DNA from: Dactylonectria macrodidyma
Taxonomy: Eukaryota; Ascomycota; Sordariomycetes; Hypocreales; Nectriaceae
Direction of reading: 5' to 3'
NCBI GenBank assembly: GCA_020744425.1
Contig: JAGMUV010000020.1
Location: 744,001-808,000, forward strand
Length of the DNA: 64,000 bases
The translations under genes were made by a program, and so were the position numbers. This document shows positions 22,091 to 32,786 of the stretch, one piece after another. The stretch's first letter is position 1; every line of letters begins with the position of its first letter. Below the pieces are notes generated by a model, which ran no database searches, was not told the origin of the DNA, and saw nothing but the letters and a program-made list of their open reading frames with translations.

Positions 22091-25000
22091 TTATAGCACA
22101 GCATTCTCTGTGTCTGGCCAGCAGTCAGAAATTTTGCCGTCGCTCTGGACCGTCACCACAACGGAGCCCTCCCCTCTCAAAGGGTCTCCCTCCCACACGA
22201 CAAAATCCCCATGGTAACCTCCTCGTCCTTTTTCCCGATCAGAAAATATGCCAAGAATAGTCTCAATATTTGTCGATACGAGAGCCACGGCTTGCTTATC
22301 ACTGAGGCCAGCATATTTCCCAGCCCATCGACCTTCTTGCGCGAGGCCGTGAACCTTCGAATCACTCGTCACTGCTAGACCTAGCAGCACGCCAGAATCG
22401 AGCAGGATCTTGGCCGGAGATTCTGTCTGCGGCGGCCCGGTGAGCGCGTTTTTCTTCTCCCAGCTCGTCGGTCCTCCGCGGTTACCGGTCAGAATCACCG
22501 GGATGGCTGCATCGGCCAGGTGTTTTGCGACCTATCCTGTCAGCTACAACTTGACTGACGTCGAATTTACTCTGTACTTACTAATGGTGCGCCGTGCCCG
22601 CCGTAAATGACAAGATTGGCAGAGGGGAAGTCACGCTTCACGAGAATCAACTGCGAAATATCATCCTGGATCAAATAATTAGCGTGGATTTGTGAGGGTG
22701 GATGATGAAAAGATCATACCTCATTGTAGACCTCCACCACCAAAGGCAAGGAGCCGTTCGCAGCTTGAGAGTAAATGCTGTGGCTCTCTGATTTCGCTTC
22801 ATGACCCGCTTGGAGCAATTGCCGCAAGCGCTCAACTCCAGAAGAGACAGTGGGCGTGTCATCACCTGTTGGCGTTAATCAAAGGTACTCCTATCTGACC
22901 ATCTGATACCATCTTCTCACCTTTAGCAGATTGCCCTATTGCGAGATGCAGCGCAACATCATCCTTCCAGATATTATCGAGAATTGTGCCATTTTCTCCC
23001 ACACGTAAGCCAACACTGACGCCTTGAATGATGCCTCCGCCAAAAAGTGGTACTGTCACCGCTTTGGTGACACCTCCTATTCGCGCTCTTGTGAAGGCTT
23101 TGCCGTGAAGATGGACGCCGTACTTGGCGTAGTGAAGCCGTTTCTGTTCATTCAGGGCATCGCCGGCCTTTCCAGCAGACCCATCCCCAGTTGAGGTTTC
23201 GGATGGAATGGACTGGATTCCAAGCTTGTTCCCAAATGCAACTAAGCCAGGTGTAATGTGGCCGTGCTTGAGCGTGACCTGTTGGACATATTCGAGAGTC
23301 TCGTCAGAGAGGCAAGTGGCTTTCTTATCAAGACAAGCGATCCGACCATCCTCAACTACAAGTACATAGTCTTCAACATTCTCTGTCAAGACGGACGCAC
23401 TGTTGATTAGAACCTTCTCGATTCCGATGAAAGCAACCTTGGACCCGGGACGCTGCGCTCGGGTGCATATTTGGCCTCTGGCCTCTTCAGCAACGGTTGG
23501 TCGAATTGCTGGCACTTTCTGAGCTGCTACAGGATTGAGTCTCCCAGCGCTCACTCCCAGATCTCCGGCTGCAACATCTAGAACAGGCCGACCGTCGATA
23601 AATATTTGACTAGGAGTTGCTCCAACCTGGAGAGGATGATCGTCCCAAATGACGAGATCTGCGTCATAGCCAGGACGGGCGTATCCGATCCTGTGGTGCT
23701 GCTGTATTGAACGAGCAGGAATTGATGTCACGGATTGCAAAGACTTGTTTTCGGGCAGTCCAAAGGAGTGGGCGATGGCTGCTTGATACCTATGCTAAAG
23801 TCAGACACATGGGATATCAGGGGTAACGCGGAGCACCTACACAAGATACTTTGCAAAGTTTCCCTCGCCTGTGTGATCCTGAAAGGGACAGTCAGCTAAA
23901 TGTGTTCCACAAATTTGATTCTGTGGCCGACATACGGATTTGAATGCCACGGGGATTCCATGATCATTCAAGATTTTCGGCCCACGCAAATTTGCACCGT
24001 ACGCCTCGGCCTTGAATAGTGCATTCTCCGCAAAAGTTGCAATCGTGATGTTTCTAAAACACGTCAGTACTCTCAACTGACATGGACCACTAATGTCTTA
24101 CTCTTCGAGTCTCTTGAGAAGTTCGGGAACTTCCCATGCTTCTAAAGCGTGGTGGAACGCTTGGGGATGCACACCGAACTCGTGGAGGACTGAGAGCATG
24201 CTCTCAAAGTCCTCTGGCTCATAACAGTGCACGTTGATATTGAGCTCTCCCCGTAGAAGCGCAAGAGATGTTTGCAGCTTGAAATCGTCTGGGCGCTTTC
24301 CCTGGGCTTCGATGAAAGAAGCAACACGGTGCGTCTTGGTGAGACTAGCTCCGTCAATGCCAAATGCGGCTTGGCACCACGCGTCCTGGCGCTCTCTCAG
24401 CTGTTGGGCTTGATCGAGGTGCTCGCGCAAGAGCCAGGCGAGGCCAAGTCTGCTGTTGTGGTATGTATTCTTGGGGTTCTCTCCACAAGCCATCTTGAGG
24501 TATCTTCGACGGTCAGTCTCCGGAAGTCCGTGGTCGAGAAGCAACTCGTCCACCACCGGCTCGCGGTTCTCACCAGACAGCGGAAGGTTTTTGACCAAGT
24601 ATGCCTCGCCGCCCACGATATTCGCTGAGCCAGGAAGGATCAACGACGATGTCACTCCGCCAGATGCAATGATCTTAATGGCAGGATCGTAGGGCTTGAA
24701 TCCATCTAAGGCGCGCACAAAGGGAGTGATTGGGCCCATGAGCGGTCGTTCGCTGATGTCAGTTATGGCTGAGAGACCGGGGAATGGAAGCGTCAAATGA
24801 TGCGAGTGCATGTCAACGAGGCCTGGTGTGACAAATTTCCTATTGACATTGATGACTTGAGCGCCATCGACGACCGCTTTGTTCTCGGCTGTCGGAGATA
24901 CGGAGCGAATGATACCGGATTCAAAGGTGATGTCGAATGCTCCCTCAAGAGTGCGCTCGCCATCGAAGACCGTCGCATTCTTGATGACGAGGAGAGTCTG

Positions 25001-25321
25001 CTGGCCAGTGATTGCGTTCCATCGTGGATTAACGCGGTCCCTTGAGGGGATTCCTTTTTCTTGTTGGTTTCTGGTTCGAGTTTCGTGGCATTTACTGAGG
25101 CCTTCATGAAATGCATTCGCCTGAGCAGTTGATGCTCGAGAAGCGAAGAGATTGATAACAGTGTTGAGATAAATTAAGGCTGTGAAGCCTACGAGCAAGG
25201 TGAGTAGAAGCGTCGCAACGAGTCGGCGACGACGTCGTATAGGTCGTCGTATCGGTCTCGGCGCATCGCTGTAAGGAGGGGGCTCCAGAGATAGGATGCC
25301 GCCTTTCGTAGCCATGGTCAA
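22091..25321 (-). CDS. membrane-anchored amidohydrolase-superfamily protein, seven exons
   Basis: Exons 25321-24102, 24053-23936, 23878-23841, 23789-22921, 22865-22720, 22665-22582 and 22531-22091; introns of 48-57 nt with GT...AG ends. Total 2,916 nt, 971 aa, all phases agreeing. Residues ~24-33 are a run of Arg/Pro followed by a membrane segment (~34-58), predicting a type II anchor with the catalytic part outside the cytosol. The amidohydrolase fold begins at VIKNATVFDG, and the metal-binding HxH lies in VTPGLVDMHSHH (His 171, His 173). Later landmarks are GHGDFVVWEGDPL-like and YDADLVIWDDHPL segments typical of the composite beta-sandwich domain; this motif occurs twice, suggesting two amidohydrolase-like halves. 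Fungal relatives are often labelled imidazolonepropionase-like or CE9 family. Substrate unknown. The second ATG at 25315 has the better context (ACCATGG). Confidence 0.82.
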
Positions 25322-26527
25322 TCTTCATGAAATTTACAATGGTGAAGCAAGTTCTCGGTCAGCCAACCTCTTTTCTTGAACTTATAGACTCTGAGCTTGA
25401 GTGGTTCGGCAAGTCATTGTTCCCATATAAATGCGTCTGCACTTCATGCATCCATCGAATGAGACTTGAGGAGCTTTGCGCGATTGTGGGCCATTTGAAC
25501 GTCAATCGGGCGGTTGCACCGAAGCATCGAAATCTCCGAAGCAAGGTGGGGTGAGCACAATTGATTATCAAAGAGCGCGAATTGGGTCTCCATAGAGACA
25601 CTTCTAAGAAGAATACATGCTCCAAACTACAATTTTGATAACATGAAAATGGGTATACGGATGGGATAAAACCTCGCCGCAGATGTTATAGGCAGGGAGG
25701 CATATCTCATGCTAGGTGAGATACAAGGCTGGAAACTAACAACACCAGTTCTTAAGTCGAGGCTGACAAGGAGAAACCTCTTTTATTGGTTTCAAGTTTT
25801 TGCAATTCGATGCATCCTTGGATTCTTAACGAGAAAGGTAATCGGGATGTGTCTAGTGACGTGTTAATTACGGAATACAAATGACTAAATTTACCAGCTG
25901 CTGAATTTTCTACAAAGCACTACACGAAATTTGCCATGGAAATAAAAAAACCTTGATAATACTCATATGGGGAGGGAAGGACAGCGCCTATGTTTTAGCG
26001 TGCTTGGGCGTTTAAAAATAGTGCATTAAGCCGCCAAGCGCAGCTAAGCCACTTCTACCGAAATAGCACAGCTTCTGTCACTCGGCAGCCAGCTTGGCAA
26101 CTTAGGCTACATCGCGCCTTCGCTTCAAAGAGATAAGGCGACCAGCCGATGACATCACAATACGCTGGCCTTAAGGATGAGACCTCTATGCCAAGGTGAG
26201 ACGCCCAATGATGGCTTGCGTCGTGCCCAACAAGCAATACGGCGCTAGCCCGCTGGCCACTCATGACAAGGCATGTGTCAACTTGTCGGGTGGTCATACG
26301 ATGTCTGGTTTCTGGGACGGGACCATATTCGACCGAGCCTAACATGATCACAGGGATGGAGTCCGTCTCACAGAAAGCAGGATGATGTTAATTACTCGTG
26401 GATTCCTGCACGGCTGACACAATGATACATAGGTTTCCATAAAAGAAACGTCAAGGCCGCGTTCGAGTGGCCCTGGTAGATTCATGACCCTAGCCTTCAT
26501 CAGCAAATCTGCTGTCAAGACCCAAAC
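25322..26527. other. intergenic with one copy of a dispersed repeat
   Basis: Holds a repeat copy at ~25886-25980 (listed separately). ORFs at 25359-25625 and 26055-26351 have no recognisable domain. The remainder appears to be promoter sequence for the divergent amidohydrolase and kinase-like genes. Confidence 0.45.
25886..25980 (+). repeat. dispersed repeat, copy A (less mutated)
   Basis: From ACCAGCTGCTGAATTTTCTA to ATGGGGAGGGAAGG. It aligns with 28536-28622 along its length; copy B carries A or T where copy A has G or C at most differences. Similarity may start earlier, at ~25860. No coding potential. Confidence 0.65.
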
Positions 26528-27862
26528 ATGGCAAAGGAAAAGGACTCAATGCCATGGAAACCACGGCCATGGGCGAGACTGCACCAACCACATAATATCA
26601 GATGGATCACAGCAGCGTTGGTATTGACGTTAAGCCTTGGCTCGTTGTATGGGGTTTCGCTTGTCAAAATACACAGGAGAGCGTTGGTCGACAAGTTCTC
26701 ACCAACAGCATTCGACCACCTGATAGCGCAAGAAGATTTAAACCTGAAAGGAATGAGTTGGAAATGGAACGACTACCCCAAACGAGAAATTGGCAGCGCT
26801 CGTTATTCTAGAGATGATATCTGGGCTCATCGGCATGAGTGGAAGAAATTGGGAGCAGGCTCTGAGGGCGAGGCCTTCACTCACAACGGTACTGTGATCA
26901 AGGTGTACAAGAAAGCTCACCATCCCTTCCGAAACTGTGTTCCAGACACTTCGCCAGAGATGAGATGGCCAACTGAGATTGCCGCGTCCCTACTGCTTGG
27001 AGGGATGGTGGATTCGCAACCGTCTCATCAGGACATGGAGTTCCTCCCTGTGACGGACTACTTTATGTCACCGGCGACGCAGGGAGAACCTCCTCGGTGG
27101 CATTTTCTGACCCCATTTCTACCTTCTGGAAATATTATTAAGCTCGCGAAGCATCTGCGCAACTCCGAGCATACATACACTGCGCATGAGCTTGACCTGG
27201 TATTTCGCCCTTCATTGGAACGGCTGCTCCAGGCGTTGACTCGGATGCACTCGCAACACAACCTCTGTCACGATGATATCAAGCCAGACAACATCTGGCT
27301 GGCAGGTTCAAAAGACCTGGGCTCTGTGGGAGATGATTTGGAAGAGGTAAAGCACTGGATCCTCGCCGACTTGGGGAATGTGCGGGAGCCGAACCACCCA
27401 TACCACTCTTCCATACTTTGGTCAAGACTGAATGACAACTTGCCGGACTGCCGCATGAACGATGTTCTGCGACTTCTCAAGTCATATTTACTGTTTTTAC
27501 GGGCATCCGTTGACGATACGGCCGTATTTGATTCGCAATTCTTCCAAGCCAATGAGGGGTGGGCTCAACTCTACTGGAATACTTTGGACGCAGTCCAAGC
27601 TCATCAGCTTGTCTCAGCCTCATCGGTTCAGTCACTGCCGGATGACCTTGACCTAGCTACCAGGCGGCTCCGAGATCCGTCGGTAAGCGGGCGTGACCCT
27701 CTCAGTCTATGGAACGCTTGGCACAGGTTGTTTCTGAGCAGGGAGCACCTTTTCGAGCAGGCTGCGAGAGATGAGCTGAAGATGACCGCGGCAGATCGTG
27801 TTGCGCGGATATGGGGGATGACTTCGATATTTGGTGTTCCAGTTGGAAGGTGCAGGGGATGA
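26528..27862 (+). CDS. membrane-anchored protein kinase-like protein
   Basis: Single-exon ORF of 444 aa. Residues ~26-46 (ITAALVLTLSLGSLYGVSLV) are one transmembrane segment after a Pro/Arg-rich N-terminus, predicting a signal anchor. The kinase-like fold follows: glycine loop LGAGSEGEAF (108-117), VAIK-type lysine in GTVIKVYKK (Lys125), catalytic loop CHDDIKPDNIW (His248, Asp250, Lys252, Asn255) and a DFG equivalent ADLGN (Asp281). All catalytic residues are present, so it could be active. The C-lobe is shortened and divergent. It resembles the uncharacterised membrane-tethered kinase-like proteins of filamentous ascomycetes; if the topology is type II, the domain would face the secretory lumen. 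The ATG at 26528 starts MAKEKDSMPW; Met at codon 8 is an alternative. Target unknown. Confidence 0.78.
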   Translation: MAKEKDSMPWKPRPWARLHQPHNIRWITAALVLTLSLGSLYGVSLVKIHRRALVDKFSPTAFDHLIAQEDLNLKGMSWKWNDYPKREIGSARYSRDDIWAHRHEWKKLGAGSEGEAFTHNGTVIKVYKKAHHPFRNCVPDTSPEMRWPTEIAASLLLGGMVDSQPSHQDMEFLPVTDYFMSPATQGEPPRWHFLTPFLPSGNIIKLAKHLRNSEHTYTAHELDLVFRPSLERLLQALTRMHSQHNLCHDDIKPDNIWLAGSKDLGSVGDDLEEVKHWILADLGNVREPNHPYHSSILWSRLNDNLPDCRMNDVLRLLKSYLLFLRASVDDTAVFDSQFFQANEGWAQLYWNTLDAVQAHQLVSASSVQSLPDDLDLATRRLRDPSVSGRDPLSLWNAWHRLFLSREHLFEQAARDELKMTAADRVARIWGMTSIFGVPVGRCRG

Positions 27863-28440
27863 ACACCGATAGCGATGGAGCGATGATGGGACATATTTTT
27901 TTTGGTTGATGAGTGATGGACTAAAGATACCCACCCCTGACAAGGGAAGTAGCATGAATTACGAACGTATGTCAGATAAATACCTACTATTTTCAATGAT
28001 GATAATCATGGTGGAAAAGTCTTAAGACGTGACGGACAGGCTGTAGGTAGTAAACACGTGTTCGCGGCGGTATCCTTCGCCACTGGCTGACCTTTTCGTT
28101 GGCACTCGCATGACGTCGTGGTTTTCATCATGCATTCCTTTCGAGGGACTCGATTTCCCCGAGACTACAATAATCCTTCAACGGACCCCTCAAATATCCA
28201 GGGGGCTTTGGGGTTCATTTCTGTATCTAAGTTTTCCTAATAATCCCAGGCACGTCGGCTCTAGTAGCGATGTCACAAATCCATAGGATCTTAGTGGGCT
28301 GAATTCTCTAGTCAGCCATCAGCTACGTGATCCTTGTACATCGGTCCAGACACTGAATACAGCTGCCAAGAAGTCAGCGGCAAGAAGTAAGCAGTAACTA
28401 TCGCTAACAGCCCTAGCATCAGCACTAGTGGCCTGATCGT
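27863..28440. other. intergenic, no gene recognised
   Basis: 3' flank of the kinase-like gene; no recognisable coding sequence or element. Confidence 0.45.
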
Positions 28441-28472
28441 CATCATGCTGAGGCGCCATCATGCTGAGGCGC
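28441..28472 (+). repeat. 16-bp tandem duplication
   Basis: CATCATGCTGAGGCGC occurs twice head to tail (28441-28456, 28457-28472), just upstream of the RIP-mutated repeat copy. Confidence 0.85.
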
Positions 28473-28535
28473 CGGAGGATGACTGTTAATTAGGATATAT
28501 TTAGTAATATATTATTAGATATCAATAGTTAAAGT

Positions 28536-28622
28536 CACCAGCTACTAGATTTTCTATAAAGTACTATATATAACTTATAATAAGAAAAAAGACCTTAATA
28601 ATTCTTAGAGAGGGAGGGAAAG
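28536..28622 (+). repeat. dispersed repeat, copy B (RIP-mutated)
   Basis: Matches 25886-25980 in the same orientation. Most differences are C-to-T or G-to-A in this copy, for example CTACAAAGCACTACAC in copy A against CTATAAAGTACTATAT here. This is a direct signature of RIP-like mutation. Confidence 0.65.
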
Positions 28623-28789
28623 CTGGAGACTATCAAACCTCCAGTCAATGGGTAAGGCGATGGCACTAATGAAATCATGGATCCAAGAGCTTGATTAGAG
28701 AGCTGTAAGACGACTAGGATTGATGGACAGTTAGGTATGTTGATTGGTAGGTGGACATACGTGCTTCCGTTTTTGAGGGAGGAGTGCAT

Positions 28790-30300
28790 GACGTTCGTGT
28801 CGGCTCTCCAATGTAATCAAGGACAGACCAGACGAACGTCCCGGAGACTTTGTGATGGGTGTAGTCCTTGGTATGGTACTCAGCGACATTGCCAGTCATT
28901 TCATGATTGACAGGTACGAGGGCAGCGTTGGCAGCGGGTCGCTCGGCATCCATCATGCCATCTCGCAGGGTTTGGTAGAGACCCGGTATATGCTCGCTGC
29001 TTGTTGTACTGATAAACGCCCCTGGTGGGCGGATATAACCCTTCTTCGTCAAGGATGTGTGGCCTGTCTGGCACATAAGATACAGCCTCGTCTGGATTGC
29101 CGAAGAAAGCTCGATAATACATGCCGACTACATCGGCCATCCTGTAATATGCCGCGTCCTCGAGCGCCACGGCGCCACCAAAGATGGTCGGTCGGTAGGA
29201 ATCTAATGCCTTGACTTCTATGACGAGACGGGAGAGCATGGCACGACCTACGCGGGTTCCCTGGAAGTCCATTTCGTTCTCGACACTTCACATGAAACAG
29301 AAGGTCGGCTGCGGAAACGACGAACAAGCGAGCGTAACTGGTTGATGGAGGACGCAGAGGTGCTAAAGAGCCGGTCCTCCGGCAGCACAAGAATTCCCAT
29401 ACGATCGGCATGGTCTACTAGCTCAGGCGTTGGCGGGTGGTGGGCGATGCGGAGTGCGTTCATTCCCATTTCCCTGCAGAGCTCGAGCTTCTGTTCAATG
29501 ACGCGGTCCGGGAGGCCAACGTCATAGACGGCCCAGTCCTGATGGATATTGCCGCCCAAGATCTTGGTTTGCTTGCCGTTCACCAAGATGCCGCCTTCAA
29601 CCAGTTCAATGGTTCCAACTCCGAAGTTCTTGGATGCGGTGTCTCCAACCACTCCATGCTCGTCGATAACGTTGACGCTGAGTTTGTATAGATTCCCACG
29701 TCCAATTTCCCATAGTTTCGGAAAGGGAATTTGAACATCTGCAGAGATAGTCCCCGACCCGCAGCTTGATATTTTTACTGCTTGTTCAGTATCCCTACAA
29801 ACGACGACCTGGCCACTTTCCGAATCTCGGATGACTATCTGCCCAGAAACAATCGCCTATGCAGAGCTTCTGTTCGCAATGTCAACCGTAACTGAGACAA
29901 GAGCCCACCCCTCCGAAACAGCAGGTGTTCTGACTTAGAGACCATCTTGCACAACATGTACTGGGCCGTACTGCTCAAGCCAGACATGACCGTAGACACC
30001 CCCGCCTTCATACCACCAGCCTCTCGTCTACTCATTTTGTTCACTAGTATCTGGCTGTCCGCTCTATTAAAGGTGAGTTATTACTCTACCAGTGAGCGCT
30101 TGTCTGGCAGGATATCTGCCTACGTCGACGGGGTGAGCCCTTTAACTGCGCAGTCAGCCCGCCACGCCGGGTTGAAGCGTCTCCAGGGGAGTGATCCATT
30201 CCACTTCGCTCCGCACATCATCTGTGTTTGCGAGGCCCTGCTACTGCTCGATCAGAAGTCCCACCGGCCGCAACTTTGAAATAATCCTTGCATGCCCCAG
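28790..30300 (-). pseudogene. relic of a glycoside hydrolase family 2 gene
   Basis: Read from 30300 down to 28790 it has GH2 landmarks in changing frames: RGWWYEGGGVYGHVWLE (~30010, end of the jelly-roll domain), VNGKQTKILGGNIHQDW and MGMNALRIAHHPPTPELVDH (TIM-barrel start), NEMDFQGTRVGRAMLSR with the family's acid/base Glu (~29280), AFFGNPDEAVSYVPD and HILDEEGLYPPTRGVYQYNK (nucleophile region, ~29040), and SGTFVWSVLDYIGEPT (~28800), where homology stops. Several in-frame stops interrupt the first part (for example TAA and TAG between 29850 and 29960), and at least two frameshifts lie near 29290 and 28960. The C-terminal third is missing. The intact family has beta-galactosidase, mannosidase or glucuronidase activity. 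No functional protein is possible. Confidence 0.82.
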
Positions 30301-30371
30301 AAAGTTCCATGATTGAATACATGGCAAATCCCGTGTTCATGACCGTCATTTTCGGCATTTGTAACAACTTG

Positions 30372-30600
30372 AACGGGATATCCGCTCCCTCCACGTTTCG
30401 GGAAGATGGAATGTGCCGGGGCTTGGCAGGACCCATCTGATTTATCTTTGCATTTTCTACTCCTACCTATTAAGGTTAGGATGAGGCGGTTTATGAAGAA
30501 AATCATGGTTAAAAAAAAGGAAGTCCAAGCTAACTTGACAGCAAGTGTCAAACGGGATATCCGCGCCCCCACCTTTGGGGAAGATGGAATGTTCCGTGCC
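30372..30600. repeat. pair of ~48-bp direct repeats 179 bp apart
   Basis: AACGGGATATCCGC...GGAAGATGGAATGT occurs at 30372-30419 and again at 30551-30598, with a handful of mismatches. Origin unknown; possibly a local duplication in the decayed GH2 upstream region. Confidence 0.7.
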
Positions 30601-31546
30601 TTCACGCGGCTCATGTGGACGGCCTCAGGGTGAAGCAACCATGAATTCCTAAGCAGCTCGGGATTGAGTTGTATGAAGTGGCCATGCCCATCCAAACTTT
30701 GGACAAAAGCTCCACTCCTGCGACTTATTGCACCCATAAGCAAACACCCAGCCATTATACGTTAGCATACTGTAGTTGTGGTGACTAACATTAGGTAAAA
30801 TACCGACCGGCAAATCTATGTATGCTCCTATATTGTAAATGTAAATTCCGTCATGGATGTCCCGCTAGGCTCACGGTCAGTGTTGAAGCATTGGCTGACT
30901 TGTAGAAGCACTCATAGAGGCAAGGTCGTCAAAGAATGCATGGACCTGCCTAAAACCAAACGGTTAACACTCCCTATACGGCAGAGACCTATGCAAACGA
31001 TGAATGCGCGGGCGAGATCGGGCACTTATTTAGAGAGTCCGACTAGCCGCGTGATAAATACGTACCCAGTACCAAGATCTTCTTTAGCACTGATTGTAAG
31101 GATCCCAACACTGGGTTCTGAGCAAGTAGCAGATCGTTAAAGGATTGAGAATTCCATTGCAGCGTCTCGATCAGTCCTACGTCGACATCGCCTTCACTCA
31201 TCAATCCAATTATACCACTCGCATTAAAGGATCGCTGATGTTTTACTCAGTTAAGCCGCAATCTGAACATGCTTATTAATATGACAAATCACACTGACGT
31301 GCTCTACACCGCTTCGATCTGTATTGGCGATCTCGGTTGCTTGCGCGTTCCAGAAGGTTACGTATTATAGGGGTCAGAATGATTTATGGGACAGAAGATT
31401 AGCCAAGTGGAGTGACTCTAGGCTGTTCATCTCGCTAGATGCAAGCATAACGTGGAAGAAACCATAGTATAAAGCCCACCATATCCAACATGAATTCCTA
31501 GATCAACATCAAATTTCTCTACACACAAATCCCGCCTCTGTAAAAC
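30601..31546. other. intergenic, no gene recognised
   Basis: No recognisable gene or element; contains the upstream region of the frameshifted hydrolase. Confidence 0.45.
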
Positions 31547-32499
31547 ATGACTACCCAGGAGACCGCAAAGGCTTTATACTTAGAGGTCGAAGGCACCAAG
31601 TACGCTTACCGCGTTATTGGAAACGCGAGCGGCGATTCTCCGCCTCTTCTCGTGCTCAACCACGTCCGATCTACGATTGACACCTGGGATCCCTGGATCA
31701 TCAACAACTTGACCGCAAACGGCCGCCAGCTTATCACCTACGACTACGCCGGCCTTGGCATAGCAGTGGCAATATTGCGCCTAGTATCAGAGCCTTCGCC
31801 CTCAACTTGCTGGCCTTTCTCAACGTTCTCTTGCCAACTATTCACACCCGGGAAGTTGACGTGCTTGGTTTCTCCATGGGCGGCTCTATCGCTCAGCAGT
31901 TGACTCTCGATGCTCCTGATGTCGTACGCAAACTGGTTCTTGCAGGCACTGACCCTAGTTTTGGTCCCGACCTTGAACGCCCTATGAACGAAGTCCAGTC
32001 CACGGTATTCAATCCAACTCCGGGAATGCCTACTATTCAAGCGTTCTTCCTTTCCTTTACTACCGGAGACGAAGGTGTGGCATGGTTTAATCGAAGCATA
32101 AGCTCTCGAACTGATGCTGCGGGAAAGGATGGCGAACCGGATATTGCTCTGTTCACCACCGGGGAAGATCTCGTCAACTTTACACAAGCGTACCTGACCT
32201 GGGACGCCGACCCTGTCCCTTATGCCCTCCTTCAGTCTATCCAAAAGTATGCCCTGGTCACCAATGGCGATAACGACCTGATTGTCCCGACTAAGAACTC
32301 ATACGTTCTCGCCAGACAGTTGCCTCGAGCCAATTTTGTCATGTTCCCGAGCAGTGGCCATGGTCATCTCTTCCAGTATGCAGGGCACTACACTAAGCTT
32401 GTTAGAGAGTTCCTGGATGGAAAGTTGCCCATTGCGCCATTCTCCTCAGGTAGCGTACCGGCATTTGGGTCCTACGGTCAATACAACCAGGAGTTGTAA
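31547..32499 (+). pseudogene. alpha/beta-hydrolase with a single-base frameshift
   Basis: Two overlapping frames together form a complete ~317 aa alpha/beta-hydrolase: frame 1 from ATG 31547 to ~31759 (LLVLNHVRSTIDTWDPW, ITYDYAGLG) and frame 2 from ~31760 to the stop at 32499 (SSGNIAPSIRAFALNLLAFL). The expected G-L-G-H-S-S-G reads G-L-G-(-1)-S-S-G, so one base is missing near 31759. No GT-AG intron can restore the frame there. Everything else is intact: nucleophile elbow GFSMGGS, acid in VTNGDNDLIVP, and His in SSGHGHLF. It is therefore a very recent null allele or a base-call error. Intact relatives include oxidoreductase-like and epoxide-hydrolase-like proteins of unknown substrate. Confidence 0.75.
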
Positions 32500-32786
32500 G
32501 CAATGACAGAGGCTTGGGTGCTATAGGTTATAATACTACTGCAAAGAGCGATGGTGCCACCCTTTTGCCGGCTTAGTATGGCATTATTAGTTAATTCTAA
32601 CAGAGTGAGTGGGTTGGGTTGCCTTATTACTAGCGGACGCATTATTGGAAACTCAGCATCACCTGCTCTGGAAAACATGATCCTTGATTTCTCCTCTAGT
32701 CTTAATATGTATACTTAGGAAGGCACGGCTAGGAGACCTTCTATAACGGTCGTGATCCTGAGGCAGGGATCACACACTCTTGAGCT
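32500..32786. other. short gene-free spacer
   Basis: Contains GCAGGGATCACACACTC at ~32763, which recurs at ~33743 on the other side of the gag relic and may mark element-associated direct repeats. Confidence 0.45.
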
